64,000 nucleotides of DNA from Bacteroidales bacterium (GTDB taxonomy: Bacteria > Bacteroidota > Bacteroidia > Bacteroidales > UBA932), in NCBI GenBank assembly GCA_015060405.1, contig SUYN01000005.1, positions 62,001 through 126,000 on the forward strand. The letters are read 5' to 3'. The notes under the pieces are model-generated. The model saw only the letters and a program-made list of their open reading frames with translations. It was not told the DNA's origin and ran no database searches. A program made the translations under genes and the position numbers. Shown here in pieces: positions 1-8,190 of this stretch (position 1 is its first letter; each line of letters begins with the position of its first letter).

Positions 1-1766
1 ACATCCAGCTTGTAGATCGACCAGAACTCGCCTGCCTCGGTCTCTGCGGTACCTGTCATGCCGGCAAGCTTATGGTACATACGGAAATAGTTCTGGAGAG
101 TGATGGTCGCGAAAGTCTGCGTTGCGGCCTCGACCTTCACGTTTTCCTTGGCCTCCACAGCCTGGTGGAGTCCGTCGCTCCATCTGCGGCCCTCCATGAT
201 ACGTCCTGTCTGCTCATCGACGATCTTGATCTTTCCGTCAGCAATGATGTAGTCGATCTCCTTGTCGAACATCGTATATGCCTTGAGCAGCTGGTTCACA
301 GTGTGTACGCGCTCTGACTTGAGGGCGAAATCAGCAAGGATCTCATCCTTCTTCACCTGCTTCTCCTCCGCTGTCATCGAAGACTTCTGGACTTCTGCAA
401 TGGCTGCTCCGACGTCCGGAAGTACGAAGAAGTTGGCATCTGAAAGGTTGCCTGTAATAAGGTCGCGTCCCTTGTCAGTCATATCCACAGAGTGCTGCTT
501 CTCGTTGATGACGAAATAGAGCTCGTCTGTGACTATGTGCATCTCTCGCTCATTGTCCTGGATATAGTAATTCTCAACCTTCTGGAGAAGCTGCTTCATT
601 CCGGGCTCGCTGAGGAACTTGATGAGCGGCTTGTATTTAGGATAGCCCTTGTACGCTCTGAAAAGAAGAAGTCCGCCATCTTTCTCGTTTCCGTCCGCAA
701 TCAGTTTCTTCGCTTCGTTGAGGAGCTGGTTCACCAGGGTCTTCTGGGTGTTGTAGAGGCGTTCCACCAGAGGCTTGTACTCCATGAACTGCTGATCCTC
801 TCCCTTAGGCACCGGTCCCGAAATGATCAGAGGTGTACGGGCGTCGTCGATGAGGACGGAGTCGACCTCATCGACAATAGCGAAATGATGCTTGCGCTGG
901 ACCAGATCCTTCATGGATGTCGCCATATTGTCGCGGAGATAGTCGAAACCGAATTCGTTGTTGGTACCGAAGGTGATGTTGCAGGCATAGGCCCTCTTTC
1001 TCGCCTCGCTGTTAGGCTGATGCTTGTCGATGCAGTCCACAGATAGTCCATGGAACATATAGAGAGGGCCCATCCACTCGGAGTCACGCTTCGAGAGGTA
1101 GTCGTTGACCGTCACCACATGCACGCCCTTGCCTGCAAGTGCATTGAGGAACACAGGAAGAGTCGCTACGAGGGTCTTACCCTCACCTGTCGCCATCTCC
1201 GCGATCTTTCCCTGATGGAGGACGATACCTCCGATGAGCTGTACATCATAGTGGACCATGTCCCAGGTCACCTCATTTCCGCCGGCCATCCAGTGGTTCT
1301 GCCATACGGCATAATCTCCCTCGATGCTGACAAAGTCCTTGGTTGTGCTGAGGTTGCGGTCGAAATCAGTAGCCTTCACCCTGATGACCTCGTTCTCCTT
1401 GAAACGGCGAGCCGTCGACTTCATGATGGCGAATGCCTCCGGAAGTATTTCGTCGAGCACCTTCTCTATGGTCTCGTCAACCTTCTTGACAAGCTTGTCC
1501 GACTCTGTAGCCAGAGCTTCCTTCTGAGTGACAGGAATGTCCTTCTCGAGTTCTTCCTTGATAGCAGCTATGCGGTCCTCATCCTGCGCGATGGCCTCAC
1601 GGATCCTGTCCTTGAGGGTCTGGCATCTTGCACGCAGGGCATCATCATCGAGCCTGTCTATCTCCTTGTATGCTTCAAGCACCTTATCCAAGGTAGGCCT
1701 GATGGCTTTCATGTCACGGTCTGCCTTTGTACCGAAAATCTTCTTGAAAACGTCTGTAAATGACAT
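1..1766 (-). CDS. secA: Preprotein translocase ATPase SecA (N-terminal part, cut by window edge)
   Basis: SecA is the ATPase that drives unfolded preproteins through SecYEG at the inner membrane. Translating the minus strand from ATG at 1766 gives about 588 residues of SecA; the C-terminal remainder lies beyond base 1. Visible motifs are Walker A ([10 protein letters not shown], near residue 185), the DYLRDNM signature, Walker B ([21 protein letters not shown] region), and the later GTAETE motif just before the window edge. The start [12 protein letters not shown] matches Bacteroidota SecA. A consensus promoter lies 60 bp upstream. The gene stands alone, codirectional with the rfbD operon but with its own promoter. 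Confidence 0.96.
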   Translation of the reverse strand, partial: MSFTDVFKKIFGTKADRDMKAIRPTLDKVLEAYKEIDRLDDDALRARCQTLKDRIREAIAQDEDRIAAIKEELEKDIPVTQKEALATESDKLVKKVDETIEKVLDEILPEAFAIMKSTARRFKENEVIRVKATDFDRNLSTTKDFVSIEGDYAVWQNHWMAGGNEVTWDMVHYDVQLIGGIVLHQGKIAEMATGEGKTLVATLPVFLNALAGKGVHVVTVNDYLSKRDSEWMGPLYMFHGLSVDCIDKHQPNSEARKRAYACNITFGTNNEFGFDYLRDNMATSMKDLVQRKHHFAIVDEVDSVLIDDARTPLIISGPVPKGEDQQFMEYKPLVERLYNTQKTLVNQLLNEAKKLIADGNEKDGGLLLFRAYKGYPKYKPLIKFLSEPGMKQLLQKVENYYIQDNEREMHIVTDELYFVINEKQHSVDMTDKGRDLITGNLSDANFFVLPDVGAAIAEVQKSSMTAEEKQVKKDEILADFALKSERVHTVNQLLKAYTMFDKEIDYIIADGKIKIVDEQTGRIMEGRRWSDGLHQAVEAKENVKVEAATQTFATITLQNYFRMYHKLAGMTGTAETEAGEFWSIYKLD

Positions 1767-1825
1767 ATGTATATATTTTTTAGATTCAAAAAAAGGTTAT
1801 ATGTACCTCCGGTACACACAACCTG

Positions 1826-1856
1826 CAAATATAGTGACAATTACGCAATTATCAAA
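1826..1856 (-). promoter_or_regulatory. secA promoter, Bacteroidota -33/-7 type
   Basis: Read on the minus strand: TTTG (1853-1856), 19-bp spacer, TATATTTG (1826-1833). This is an exact match to the Bacteroidota sigma-ABfr consensus. Predicted start near 1819 gives a leader of about 53 nt before the secA ATG. Confidence 0.75.
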
Positions 1857-1920
1857 AACGAGAGCGACAATCTGCCATTTTGGCAGAAAAAACATGTCAT
1901 TTTTTATCGAAGAGAAGGCA

Positions 1921-2808
1921 TTACAAGCGTGATCCCGCATTTTCCCAGTCCTGGATGCAGCAGATCAGGGACTCATGCCAATGAGGGATGTCAATTCCGA
2001 AAACTTCCTTGACCTTGGTCTTGTCAAGGACGGAATAATGCGGACGCACAGCTTTGGAAGGATAATCGGAAGTCCGGCATGGGACTATGTCGCAAAGATG
2101 TCCGAGTCCTTCGTTGATGGCTTTGGCAAAGTCATACCAGGAACACACGCCTTCATCGGTAAAATGATATATACCTGTCTTGTCAAGCATCTGACTGTCA
2201 ATCACATTGAATATAAGTCCGGCCAGGTCAAGGGCATATGTAGGAGTGCCGGTCTGATCAGACACCACCTTGAGCACCGGCTTATCTGCCGTCCTTGCCG
2301 CCATGGTCAGGAAGAAGTTGCGGCCATATATACTGTAAAGCCAGGCAGTACGGAATATGATATACCTGCAGCCGGAAGCCAGTATCTCATTCTCACCCTC
2401 ATGTTTCGTCCTGCCATATACGCTGGCAGGAGCAGGGGGGTCATCTTCCGCATATGGGCGGAACGCCTTTCCGTCAAAGACATAATCCGTGGATATATGG
2501 ATGAGCACCGCTCCCTTCTTTACCGCCGCCTCCGCAAGTACTTTCGGAGCAGTGACATTCACAAGACGGGCCATCCCCTCATCAGATTCGGCACCATCGA
2601 CATCGGTGTAGGCGGCGCAATTCACGATGACATCGACATCAGCCGCTTCAAGAAACTCCTCTACGGCCTTGCCTGAGGTCACATCAAGTCTTGCAATCCC
2701 CTCTCCTTCACGCACATCCGTGAAGAAACACTTATGTTCATAGCCTGTCGAGACATCCTTCAAGGTACGCCCCAGCTGTCCGCAGGCACCTGTCACCAGA
2801 ATATTCAT
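1921..2808 (-). CDS. rfbD: dTDP-4-dehydrorhamnose reductase
   Basis: Catalyses the last step of dTDP-L-rhamnose synthesis, NAD(P)H-dependent reduction of dTDP-4-dehydro-L-rhamnose in the cytoplasm. The 295-residue protein has the Rossmann signature GACGQLG at residues 7-13, the STDYVFDG segment, and the SDR-type Tyr-x3-Lys pair in VYGRTK (about residues 131-135). Length matches the family. It follows rfbC after 4 bp and is the last gene of the pdxA-rnhA-rfbC-rfbD unit. rfbA and rfbB are not in this window, so the rhamnose genes are split. The product feeds surface polysaccharide or O-antigen assembly. Confidence 0.95.
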   Translation of the reverse strand: MNILVTGACGQLGRTLKDVSTGYEHKCFFTDVREGEGIARLDVTSGKAVEEFLEAADVDVIVNCAAYTDVDGAESDEGMARLVNVTAPKVLAEAAVKKGAVLIHISTDYVFDGKAFRPYAEDDPPAPASVYGRTKHEGENEILASGCRYIIFRTAWLYSIYGRNFFLTMAARTADKPVLKVVSDQTGTPTYALDLAGLIFNVIDSQMLDKTGIYHFTDEGVCSWYDFAKAINEGLGHLCDIVPCRTSDYPSKAVRPHYSVLDKTKVKEVFGIDIPHWHESLICCIQDWENAGSRL

Positions 2809-2812
2809 ATCC

Positions 2813-3352
2813 TTATCTCATATCCTTCAGGAAAGGATTCCGCGCATCTTTTGTGGAAAGGATGACATCCTCTTCAGGAACTCTCCAGTCTATGGCAAGA
2901 TCCGGATCATTCCATGCAACGGCCCCCTCACTTTCAGGATGATAATAGTTATCACATTTATATTGAAACACGGCATCTTCGGAGAGGACGCTGAATCCAT
3001 GGGCGAAGCCACGAGGGATGAACAGCATCCTGTGATTCTCATCAGAAAGCTCTACGGAAAAATGTCTTCCATAGGTCGGAGAGCCTTCGCGCAGGTCCAC
3101 AGCGACATCAAGTACCCTGCCCTTCACCACACGCACGAGCTTCGCCTGGGCATATGGCGGACGCTGGAAATGCAGCCCCCTCACGACGCCGTAAGACGAC
3201 CGGCTTTCGTTGTCCTGCACGAATTTCACCGGGACGACCTTTTCTGCGAACACCTTTTCGTTAAAAGATTCGAAGAAACAGCCGCGCGGGTCATTGAACA
3301 CGGCAGGTTCAATGACAGCCAGTCCTTCGATATCTGTCCATATGACTTTCAT
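2813..3352 (-). CDS. rfbC: dTDP-4-dehydrorhamnose 3,5-epimerase
   Basis: Epimerises C3 and C5 of dTDP-4-dehydro-6-deoxy-glucose, the step before RfbD. The 179-residue cupin-fold protein is of normal length. His61 in the RGLHFQ motif is the expected catalytic base, followed by Lys71, and the late Tyr lies in the FQYKCDNYY segment. The ATG overlaps the rnhA stop by 4 nt (ATGA), indicating translational coupling. It is encoded directly before rfbD, the next enzyme in the pathway. Confidence 0.95.
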   Translation of the reverse strand: MKVIWTDIEGLAVIEPAVFNDPRGCFFESFNEKVFAEKVVPVKFVQDNESRSSYGVVRGLHFQRPPYAQAKLVRVVKGRVLDVAVDLREGSPTYGRHFSVELSDENHRMLFIPRGFAHGFSVLSEDAVFQYKCDNYYHPESEGAVAWNDPDLAIDWRVPEEDVILSTKDARNPFLKDMR

Positions 3353-3858
3353 ACCAATCTATTTTCTTCAGGCTCATAACCGGGATCCGGCGGCAGTGTG
3401 CCTCCGGCCTCCACCACTCCTGCTCCGGATGCCACCGCCAGCGCGTCGCACCTCTCGTTCTCAGGATGGCCGGCATGTCCCTTGATCCAATGGAAGGAGA
3501 CACGATGACGGGCCAGAAGTGCCGACAGCCTCATCCACAGGTCGGGATTCTTCACCTTGGCAAAGCCTCTGCGTTTCCAATTTTCGAGCCACCCCTCATT
3601 TATGGCCTTGACCACATAGGAGGAATCGCTGTACACATGCACCTCCGCGTTCTCCCATTTGAGAGCCTCAAGCCCCTTGATCACGGCAAGAAGTTCCATC
3701 CTGTTGTTGGTCGTCAGGGAGAAACCTCCGGAGAGTTCCAGCGTCCTGTCCGCGCACCTGAGCACGATTCCGTAGCCGCCGGGACCCGGATTGCCGCTTG
3801 ACGCTCCGTCAGTATAGAGGAATATCGGAGGTCTGGACTGCTGTAGCACCTGCGCCAT
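3349..3858 (-). CDS. rnhA: Ribonuclease HI
   Basis: Cleaves the RNA strand of RNA-DNA hybrids (Okazaki primers, R-loops). Start chosen at the ATG ending at 3858, 1 nt after the pdxA stop, giving 169 residues; a longer open frame begins inside pdxA and would add 14 unrelated residues. The catalytic carboxylates are visible: Asp17 (YTDGASSGNPG), Glu55 (NNRMELLA), Asp78 (VYSDSSYV) and a late Asp in HPENERCDALA. The C-terminal tail of about 25 residues is a short, Gly/Pro-rich extension without recognisable function. It is part of the pdxA operon. Confidence 0.93.
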   Translation of the reverse strand: MAQVLQQSRPPIFLYTDGASSGNPGPGGYGIVLRCADRTLELSGGFSLTTNNRMELLAVIKGLEALKWENAEVHVYSDSSYVVKAINEGWLENWKRRGFAKVKNPDLWMRLSALLARHRVSFHWIKGHAGHPENERCDALAVASGAGVVEAGGTLPPDPGYEPEENRLV

Positions 3859-3859
3859 A

Positions 3860-4942
3860 TCACTCGATGATCCTTCCGCCCTTAGGCTTGATCTCGACAT
3901 CAGGCATCTTGATGGTCATGCGGTTCTCCACAAGGTCATCATATTCCTCACGACGCCGGTATATATCTATGGCTGTGTATATTGCTGCCATCATAGAGCG
4001 TGGGTCAGCCTGGTCGCGGCCGGCCATTTCATATGCTGTGCCGTGGTCCGGGGAAGTCCTGACCACAGGAAGTCCGGCAGTGTAGTTGACACCTTCCTCG
4101 AACGCGATCGCCTTGAAAGGTGTAAGCCCCTGATCATGATACATGGCCAGCACCGCATCATATTTACGGTAATTGCCGAGTCCGAAGAAGCCGTCAGGAG
4201 AATATGGTCCGAAGGCCAGGATGCCCTCTTCCGCAGCCGCCTGGACCGCAGGAAGTATGATACGGCTCTCCTCGTCTCCGAGCAGGCCGCCGTCACCGCA
4301 GTGAGGATTGAGTCCGAGTACCGCAATCTTGGGCGCATCCACTCCGAAATCCCTCTTCAGGGAACCGTTCATAAGACGGAGCTTTCTGAGGATGTTCTCC
4401 GTCGTGATGTTCGCGACGACATCCTTGAGCGCGATGTGGCCTGTAACGACTCCGACCTTGAGGTTGTCGCACACCATTATCATCGCTACCTCGTCGACTC
4501 CGAATTCCTTCTCAAGATACTCTGTATGACCGGTGTAGCCGAAGCCTTCTGCTGACATCGCCCTCTTGTTGATTGGAGCGGTGACCAGCACATCTATGTG
4601 ACCGTCCTTTATGTCCTGGACTGCCCTCTGGAGCGAAGTCATAGCTGACTTTGCCGACTCCGGAGTGGACTGGCCCGGCTCCACAAAGACGTTTTCCGGA
4701 AGACAGTTGACGATGTTGACCCTTTTCTGATGCACATCCTTTGCAGACGTTATCACATTTGTATTTATCTGCTCGATGTTGTGGATCTGCTTCTTGTAGA
4801 AGCCGAATATCTTTGAGGACCCATATATCACCGGAGTACAGAGATCGAGCATCCTCTCATCCGCGAGTGCCTTGATGATGACTTCGTAGCCGATGCCGTT
4901 GCCGTCACCCTGTGTTATTCCTACAACTAATTTCTTTGCCAT
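3860..4942 (-). CDS. pdxA: 4-hydroxythreonine-4-phosphate dehydrogenase
   Basis: Oxidises 4-phosphohydroxy-L-threonine in the DXP-dependent pyridoxal phosphate pathway; a metal-dependent dimer. Start chosen at the ATG ending at 4942 (MAKKLVVGITQGDGNGIG), giving 360 residues, the family's size. The frame stays open for another 850 bases upstream, but that stretch is antisense to recG and low in protein character. Family motifs visible: GITQGDGNGIGYEV, VTAPINK, FGYTGHTEYLE, LGLNPHCGDGG, MYHDQGLTPFK and GTAYEMAG. It is first gene of a four-gene operon and has a consensus promoter 24 bp upstream. Confidence 0.95.
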   Translation of the reverse strand: MAKKLVVGITQGDGNGIGYEVIIKALADERMLDLCTPVIYGSSKIFGFYKKQIHNIEQINTNVITSAKDVHQKRVNIVNCLPENVFVEPGQSTPESAKSAMTSLQRAVQDIKDGHIDVLVTAPINKRAMSAEGFGYTGHTEYLEKEFGVDEVAMIMVCDNLKVGVVTGHIALKDVVANITTENILRKLRLMNGSLKRDFGVDAPKIAVLGLNPHCGDGGLLGDEESRIILPAVQAAAEEGILAFGPYSPDGFFGLGNYRKYDAVLAMYHDQGLTPFKAIAFEEGVNYTAGLPVVRTSPDHGTAYEMAGRDQADPRSMMAAIYTAIDIYRRREEYDDLVENRMTIKMPDVEIKPKGGRIIE

Positions 4943-4965
4943 ATTCCAAATCTTAAATAAACCCA

Positions 4966-4997
4966 CAAATTTATATAAAATATTGAATTTCCGCAAA
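4966..4997 (-). promoter_or_regulatory. pdxA operon promoter, -33/-7 type
   Basis: Minus strand: TTTG (4994-4997), 20-bp spacer, TAAATTTG (4966-4973). Exact consensus; predicted start near 4959, giving a leader of about 17 nt. Confidence 0.75.
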
Positions 4998-5075
4998 TGC
5001 ATGACACCATGTCTTTCCGGAAGTCCCATCGTTTCACCAACCTGCCGATAAAGACAGAGGATTCGGCCGGAGGGC

Positions 5076-5106
5076 TTTGAGTTATGATGGTTTTTTATTA
5101 AATTTG
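5076..5106 (+). promoter_or_regulatory. recG promoter, -33/-7 type
   Basis: TTTG (5076-5079), 19-bp spacer, TAAATTTG (5099-5106). The predicted start, near 5112-5114, coincides with the first possible ATG of recG (5114), so either the mRNA is leaderless or translation begins at the in-frame ATG at 5138. Confidence 0.7.
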
Positions 5107-5113
5107 CCTCGTT

Positions 5114-7276
5114 ATGGCACAAGGAAACGGATTGGACATGGACATTCAGTTTCTTCCGGGAGTAGGCCCCAAGAGGGCTGCCCTGCTGAAGAAGGAGCTC
5201 GCGGTCGGCACGATAGGCGAGCTGCTGAGGCTGTATCCGTTCAGATACATAGACAAAAGTTCCTTTGTCAGAATCGCCGAAGCAAGGCCGGACATGGCCT
5301 ACATCCAGATCCGGGCGATGGTGATGCGGGTGGATGTGATTGAGAAGAAGAGGCTCAGCGTCTGGGTTTCTGACGGCAGCGGCGAGATGGAGCTGGTCTT
5401 CTTCAAAGGTGTAAAGTGGATGTACGAGAAGCTGAAGCCCGGACTTGAATTCATATTCTTCGGAAAACCTGCGGCTTTCAACGGAAGGATCAACATGGTC
5501 CATCCGGAGGTGGACGCAGCGCCTACGGACGGTAATGCCGCAGGAGCGGGAACTGCCGGAATGGCCGGTGCAGGAGGCAGGATGGCGGCGGCCGGTGCCG
5601 GGGCGACCATGACCGGCGTGTACACCAGCACCGAGAAGCTGAAGACCGGAGGAGTGACGGGCAAGGTCATGAACAAGCTCATGGAAGCTGCCCTCAACAA
5701 GGGACTTCCTTTCGTCGAGGAGTCGATGCCGGAAGACCTGATGAGACAATATGGTCTGGTCCCGCTTCACTTTGCTCTGAGGAACATCCATTTCCCGAAG
5801 GACATGATCTCACTGGAAAAAGCCAGATACAGACTCAAGTTCGAGGAACTCTTCTACCTGCAGCTGTCTCTGCTGAAACAGAAATATATCCGGAGCCGCT
5901 CCGAGCAGGGCATTCCCATGCCGAGAGTCGGAGAGGCGTTCAACCGCTGCTACGAATCACTCCCCTTCCCTCTTACCGGAGCCCAGAAAAGGGTGATCAC
6001 CGAGATACGCGGGGACATGAAGAGCGGCCGCCAGATGAACAGGCTCCTCCAGGGAGACGTCGGCAGCGGCAAGACCATGGTGGCGGTCCTCACCGCCCTG
6101 ATCGCTGTGGGCAACGGCTGTCAGGCCTGCATAATGGCTCCGACCGAAGTCCTGGCCCAGCAGCACTACAAGAACATACAGAAGTTCCTCGCCCCGACAG
6201 GTGTCAGGTCGGCCCTGCTCACAGGCAGCAGCAAGACCTCCGAAAGACGGGAAGTCCACCAGGGCCTCGAGGACGGAAGCATCGGGATAATAGTCGGGAC
6301 CCACGCCCTGATCGAAGACAATGTGGTGTTCCGCAATCTGGGGCTGGCCATCATAGACGAACAGCACCGCTTCGGAGTGGAGCAGAGGTCAAAGCTCTGG
6401 AAGAAGGCATCATACGGCGCTCCGCCACATGTCCTGGTGATGACGGCGACACCGATTCCGCGCACTCTCGCCATGACTCTCTACGGCGACCTCGACGTAT
6501 CAGTCATCGACGAGCTCCCACCCGGAAGAAAACCGGTGCAGACCATTCACGCCACGGAAGGGAAGAGGCCGGCACTTTACAGGTTCATGAGGGAACAGAT
6601 AGCCCTCGGAAGGCAGATATTCGTGGTTTATCCGCTCATAAACGAAACAGAGAAACTTGATTATCAGAGCCTTGAAGCAGGAGCAGAGGACATCATGAAC
6701 AAGTTCCCCTATCCCGACTACACCACAGCCGTAGTCCACGGGAAACAGCTCAATGATGTCAAGAAATTCAACATGGACGCCTTTGCAGCAGGACGCGCCG
6801 ACATCCTTGTCGCGACTTCGGTCATAGAGGTCGGAGTCGATGTTCCCAACGCTTCAGTAATGGTGATCGAAAGTGCAGAAAGATTCGGACTCAGCCAGCT
6901 CCACCAGCTGAGGGGGCGTGTAGGACGAGGAAGCGAGAAATCCTACTGCGTGCTGATGACAGGGCACAAGTTGAGTAAGGAATCGCGCCACAGGATAGAG
7001 CTGATGTGCGCCACGGAAAACGGATTCGAGCTGGCGGAAGAGGACATGAAGATGCGCGGACCGGGAGACCTCGAGGGCACCCAGCAGAGTGGTCTTCCGA
7101 TAAGCCTCAACATAGCTTCGCTGGCAAAGGACGGCATCATACTCAACACTGCGCGCGAATGTGCAGACGCAGTCCTGAGGGAAGACCCCACCCTTACATC
7201 CGACAGGAACCAGCTCCTGCGCAAAGAACTTCGCAAAGAGAAATACCAGATCAAGGACTATAGCAAAATCAGCTGA
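5114..7276 (+). CDS. recG: ATP-dependent DNA helicase RecG
   Basis: Branch-migrating superfamily 2 helicase that remodels stalled forks and Holliday junctions. The 720-residue protein starts with the family's FLPGVGPKRAALL segment, has the OB-fold wedge domain, then helicase motifs: Walker A GDVGSGKT (about 314), APTEVLAQQH, IDEQHRFGVEQR (about 414), TATPIPRTLAM, and RGRVGRG near the end. ATG 5138 is an alternative start that keeps all conserved residues. Odd point: residues of about 134-168 in the wedge region form a Gly/Ala/Met-rich low-complexity insert that most relatives lack. The WYL regulator follows after 7 bp. Confidence 0.96.
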   Translation: MAQGNGLDMDIQFLPGVGPKRAALLKKELAVGTIGELLRLYPFRYIDKSSFVRIAEARPDMAYIQIRAMVMRVDVIEKKRLSVWVSDGSGEMELVFFKGVKWMYEKLKPGLEFIFFGKPAAFNGRINMVHPEVDAAPTDGNAAGAGTAGMAGAGGRMAAAGAGATMTGVYTSTEKLKTGGVTGKVMNKLMEAALNKGLPFVEESMPEDLMRQYGLVPLHFALRNIHFPKDMISLEKARYRLKFEELFYLQLSLLKQKYIRSRSEQGIPMPRVGEAFNRCYESLPFPLTGAQKRVITEIRGDMKSGRQMNRLLQGDVGSGKTMVAVLTALIAVGNGCQACIMAPTEVLAQQHYKNIQKFLAPTGVRSALLTGSSKTSERREVHQGLEDGSIGIIVGTHALIEDNVVFRNLGLAIIDEQHRFGVEQRSKLWKKASYGAPPHVLVMTATPIPRTLAMTLYGDLDVSVIDELPPGRKPVQTIHATEGKRPALYRFMREQIALGRQIFVVYPLINETEKLDYQSLEAGAEDIMNKFPYPDYTTAVVHGKQLNDVKKFNMDAFAAGRADILVATSVIEVGVDVPNASVMVIESAERFGLSQLHQLRGRVGRGSEKSYCVLMTGHKLSKESRHRIELMCATENGFELAEEDMKMRGPGDLEGTQQSGLPISLNIASLAKDGIILNTARECADAVLREDPTLTSDRNQLLRKELRKEKYQIKDYSKIS

Positions 7277-7283
7277 TACACAC

Positions 7284-8186
7284 ATGGTTACCGAACTATT
7301 ACAGAAATACATCTGGCTGGTCCAGACGTTCATCAGGGCTGGCAGGCACGGCCTTAGCCTGAATGAGATCTCAGACAGATGGGAAGACCGATTCGGAGGG
7401 GACTATCCCCGCCGCACCTTCAACAACCACCGCGATGCCGTGGAGGAGGTTTTCGGCATCAGGATCGAGTGCGACAGAAGCACCAACCGCTATTTCATAG
7501 GAAGTGCAGAAGACCTCACCGACGAAAATGCAGAAACCGCATGGCTGATCAACACCTTCACGGTCAACAACATGCTCACCCTGGCCAAAGAGAGGCTTCA
7601 GGGCAGGATTTCAGTAGAGGACATCCCTTCCGGACAACGCCATCTCACATCCATAATGGAGGCCATGACGGAAGGTCGGGAACTGCACATATCATATAAG
7701 AAGTACACCAGCGAAGAGGCATCATCATATACCTTACGCCCCTATGCCGTCAAGGAAGTCGCCAAAAGATGGTACATAATAGCCTACTGCGTGGAGAGAG
7801 AAGGCCTCAGGGTCTACGGACTCGACAGGATCACTACACTCAAAGTGACCGACAGGAAATTCAGGATGCCGGACGGATTTGATGTTGATGAGGTCTTCGC
7901 CACCAGCTTCGGCATATACCTTCCGGAAGGTCCGGGGCAGACAATCACATTCCGCACCAGCCGGACCGAAGCCCGCTACCTGCGCGACCTTCCCCTCCAC
8001 CATAGTCAGAAGGAGGTCATGTCCGACGGCAATTCCGTGACATTCAGCATATTCGCCCACCCAAACAAGGCGCTTGTAATGGAAATATGCAAACACGGAA
8101 GCGCCCTGGAGGTCCTCTCACCGGAAGGAGTGCGCAACGATGTCGCGACTGAACTGCGTAAAGCATCAGAAATATATAATTATTAA
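7284..8186 (+). CDS. WYL-domain transcriptional regulator
   Basis: A 300-residue regulator. Residues 1-75 form a winged-helix-like segment (ISDRWEDRFGGDYPRRTFNNHRDAV), and the middle holds the WYL fold with its signature as RWYIIAY and the YGLDRI strand; the end is the usual WCX extension. WYL proteins sense ligands, often nucleic-acid derived, and repress or activate nearby genes. It sits between recG (7 bp) and an S9 peptidase (4 bp), so the three probably share a transcript. The link to recG suggests, but does not show, a DNA-damage connection. Confidence 0.85.
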   Translation: MVTELLQKYIWLVQTFIRAGRHGLSLNEISDRWEDRFGGDYPRRTFNNHRDAVEEVFGIRIECDRSTNRYFIGSAEDLTDENAETAWLINTFTVNNMLTLAKERLQGRISVEDIPSGQRHLTSIMEAMTEGRELHISYKKYTSEEASSYTLRPYAVKEVAKRWYIIAYCVEREGLRVYGLDRITTLKVTDRKFRMPDGFDVDEVFATSFGIYLPEGPGQTITFRTSRTEARYLRDLPLHHSQKEVMSDGNSVTFSIFAHPNKALVMEICKHGSALEVLSPEGVRNDVATELRKASEIYNY

Positions 8187-8190
8187 ACAT

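Noticed and set aside
1050..1763. Plus-strand frames across 72-1932
   Set aside because: The minus strand encodes SecA throughout; these are shadows.
3860..5791. 643-codon frame continuing pdxA upstream
   Set aside because: The part above 4942 is antisense to recG, crosses the pdxA promoter and lacks family sequence; PdxA is about 360 residues.
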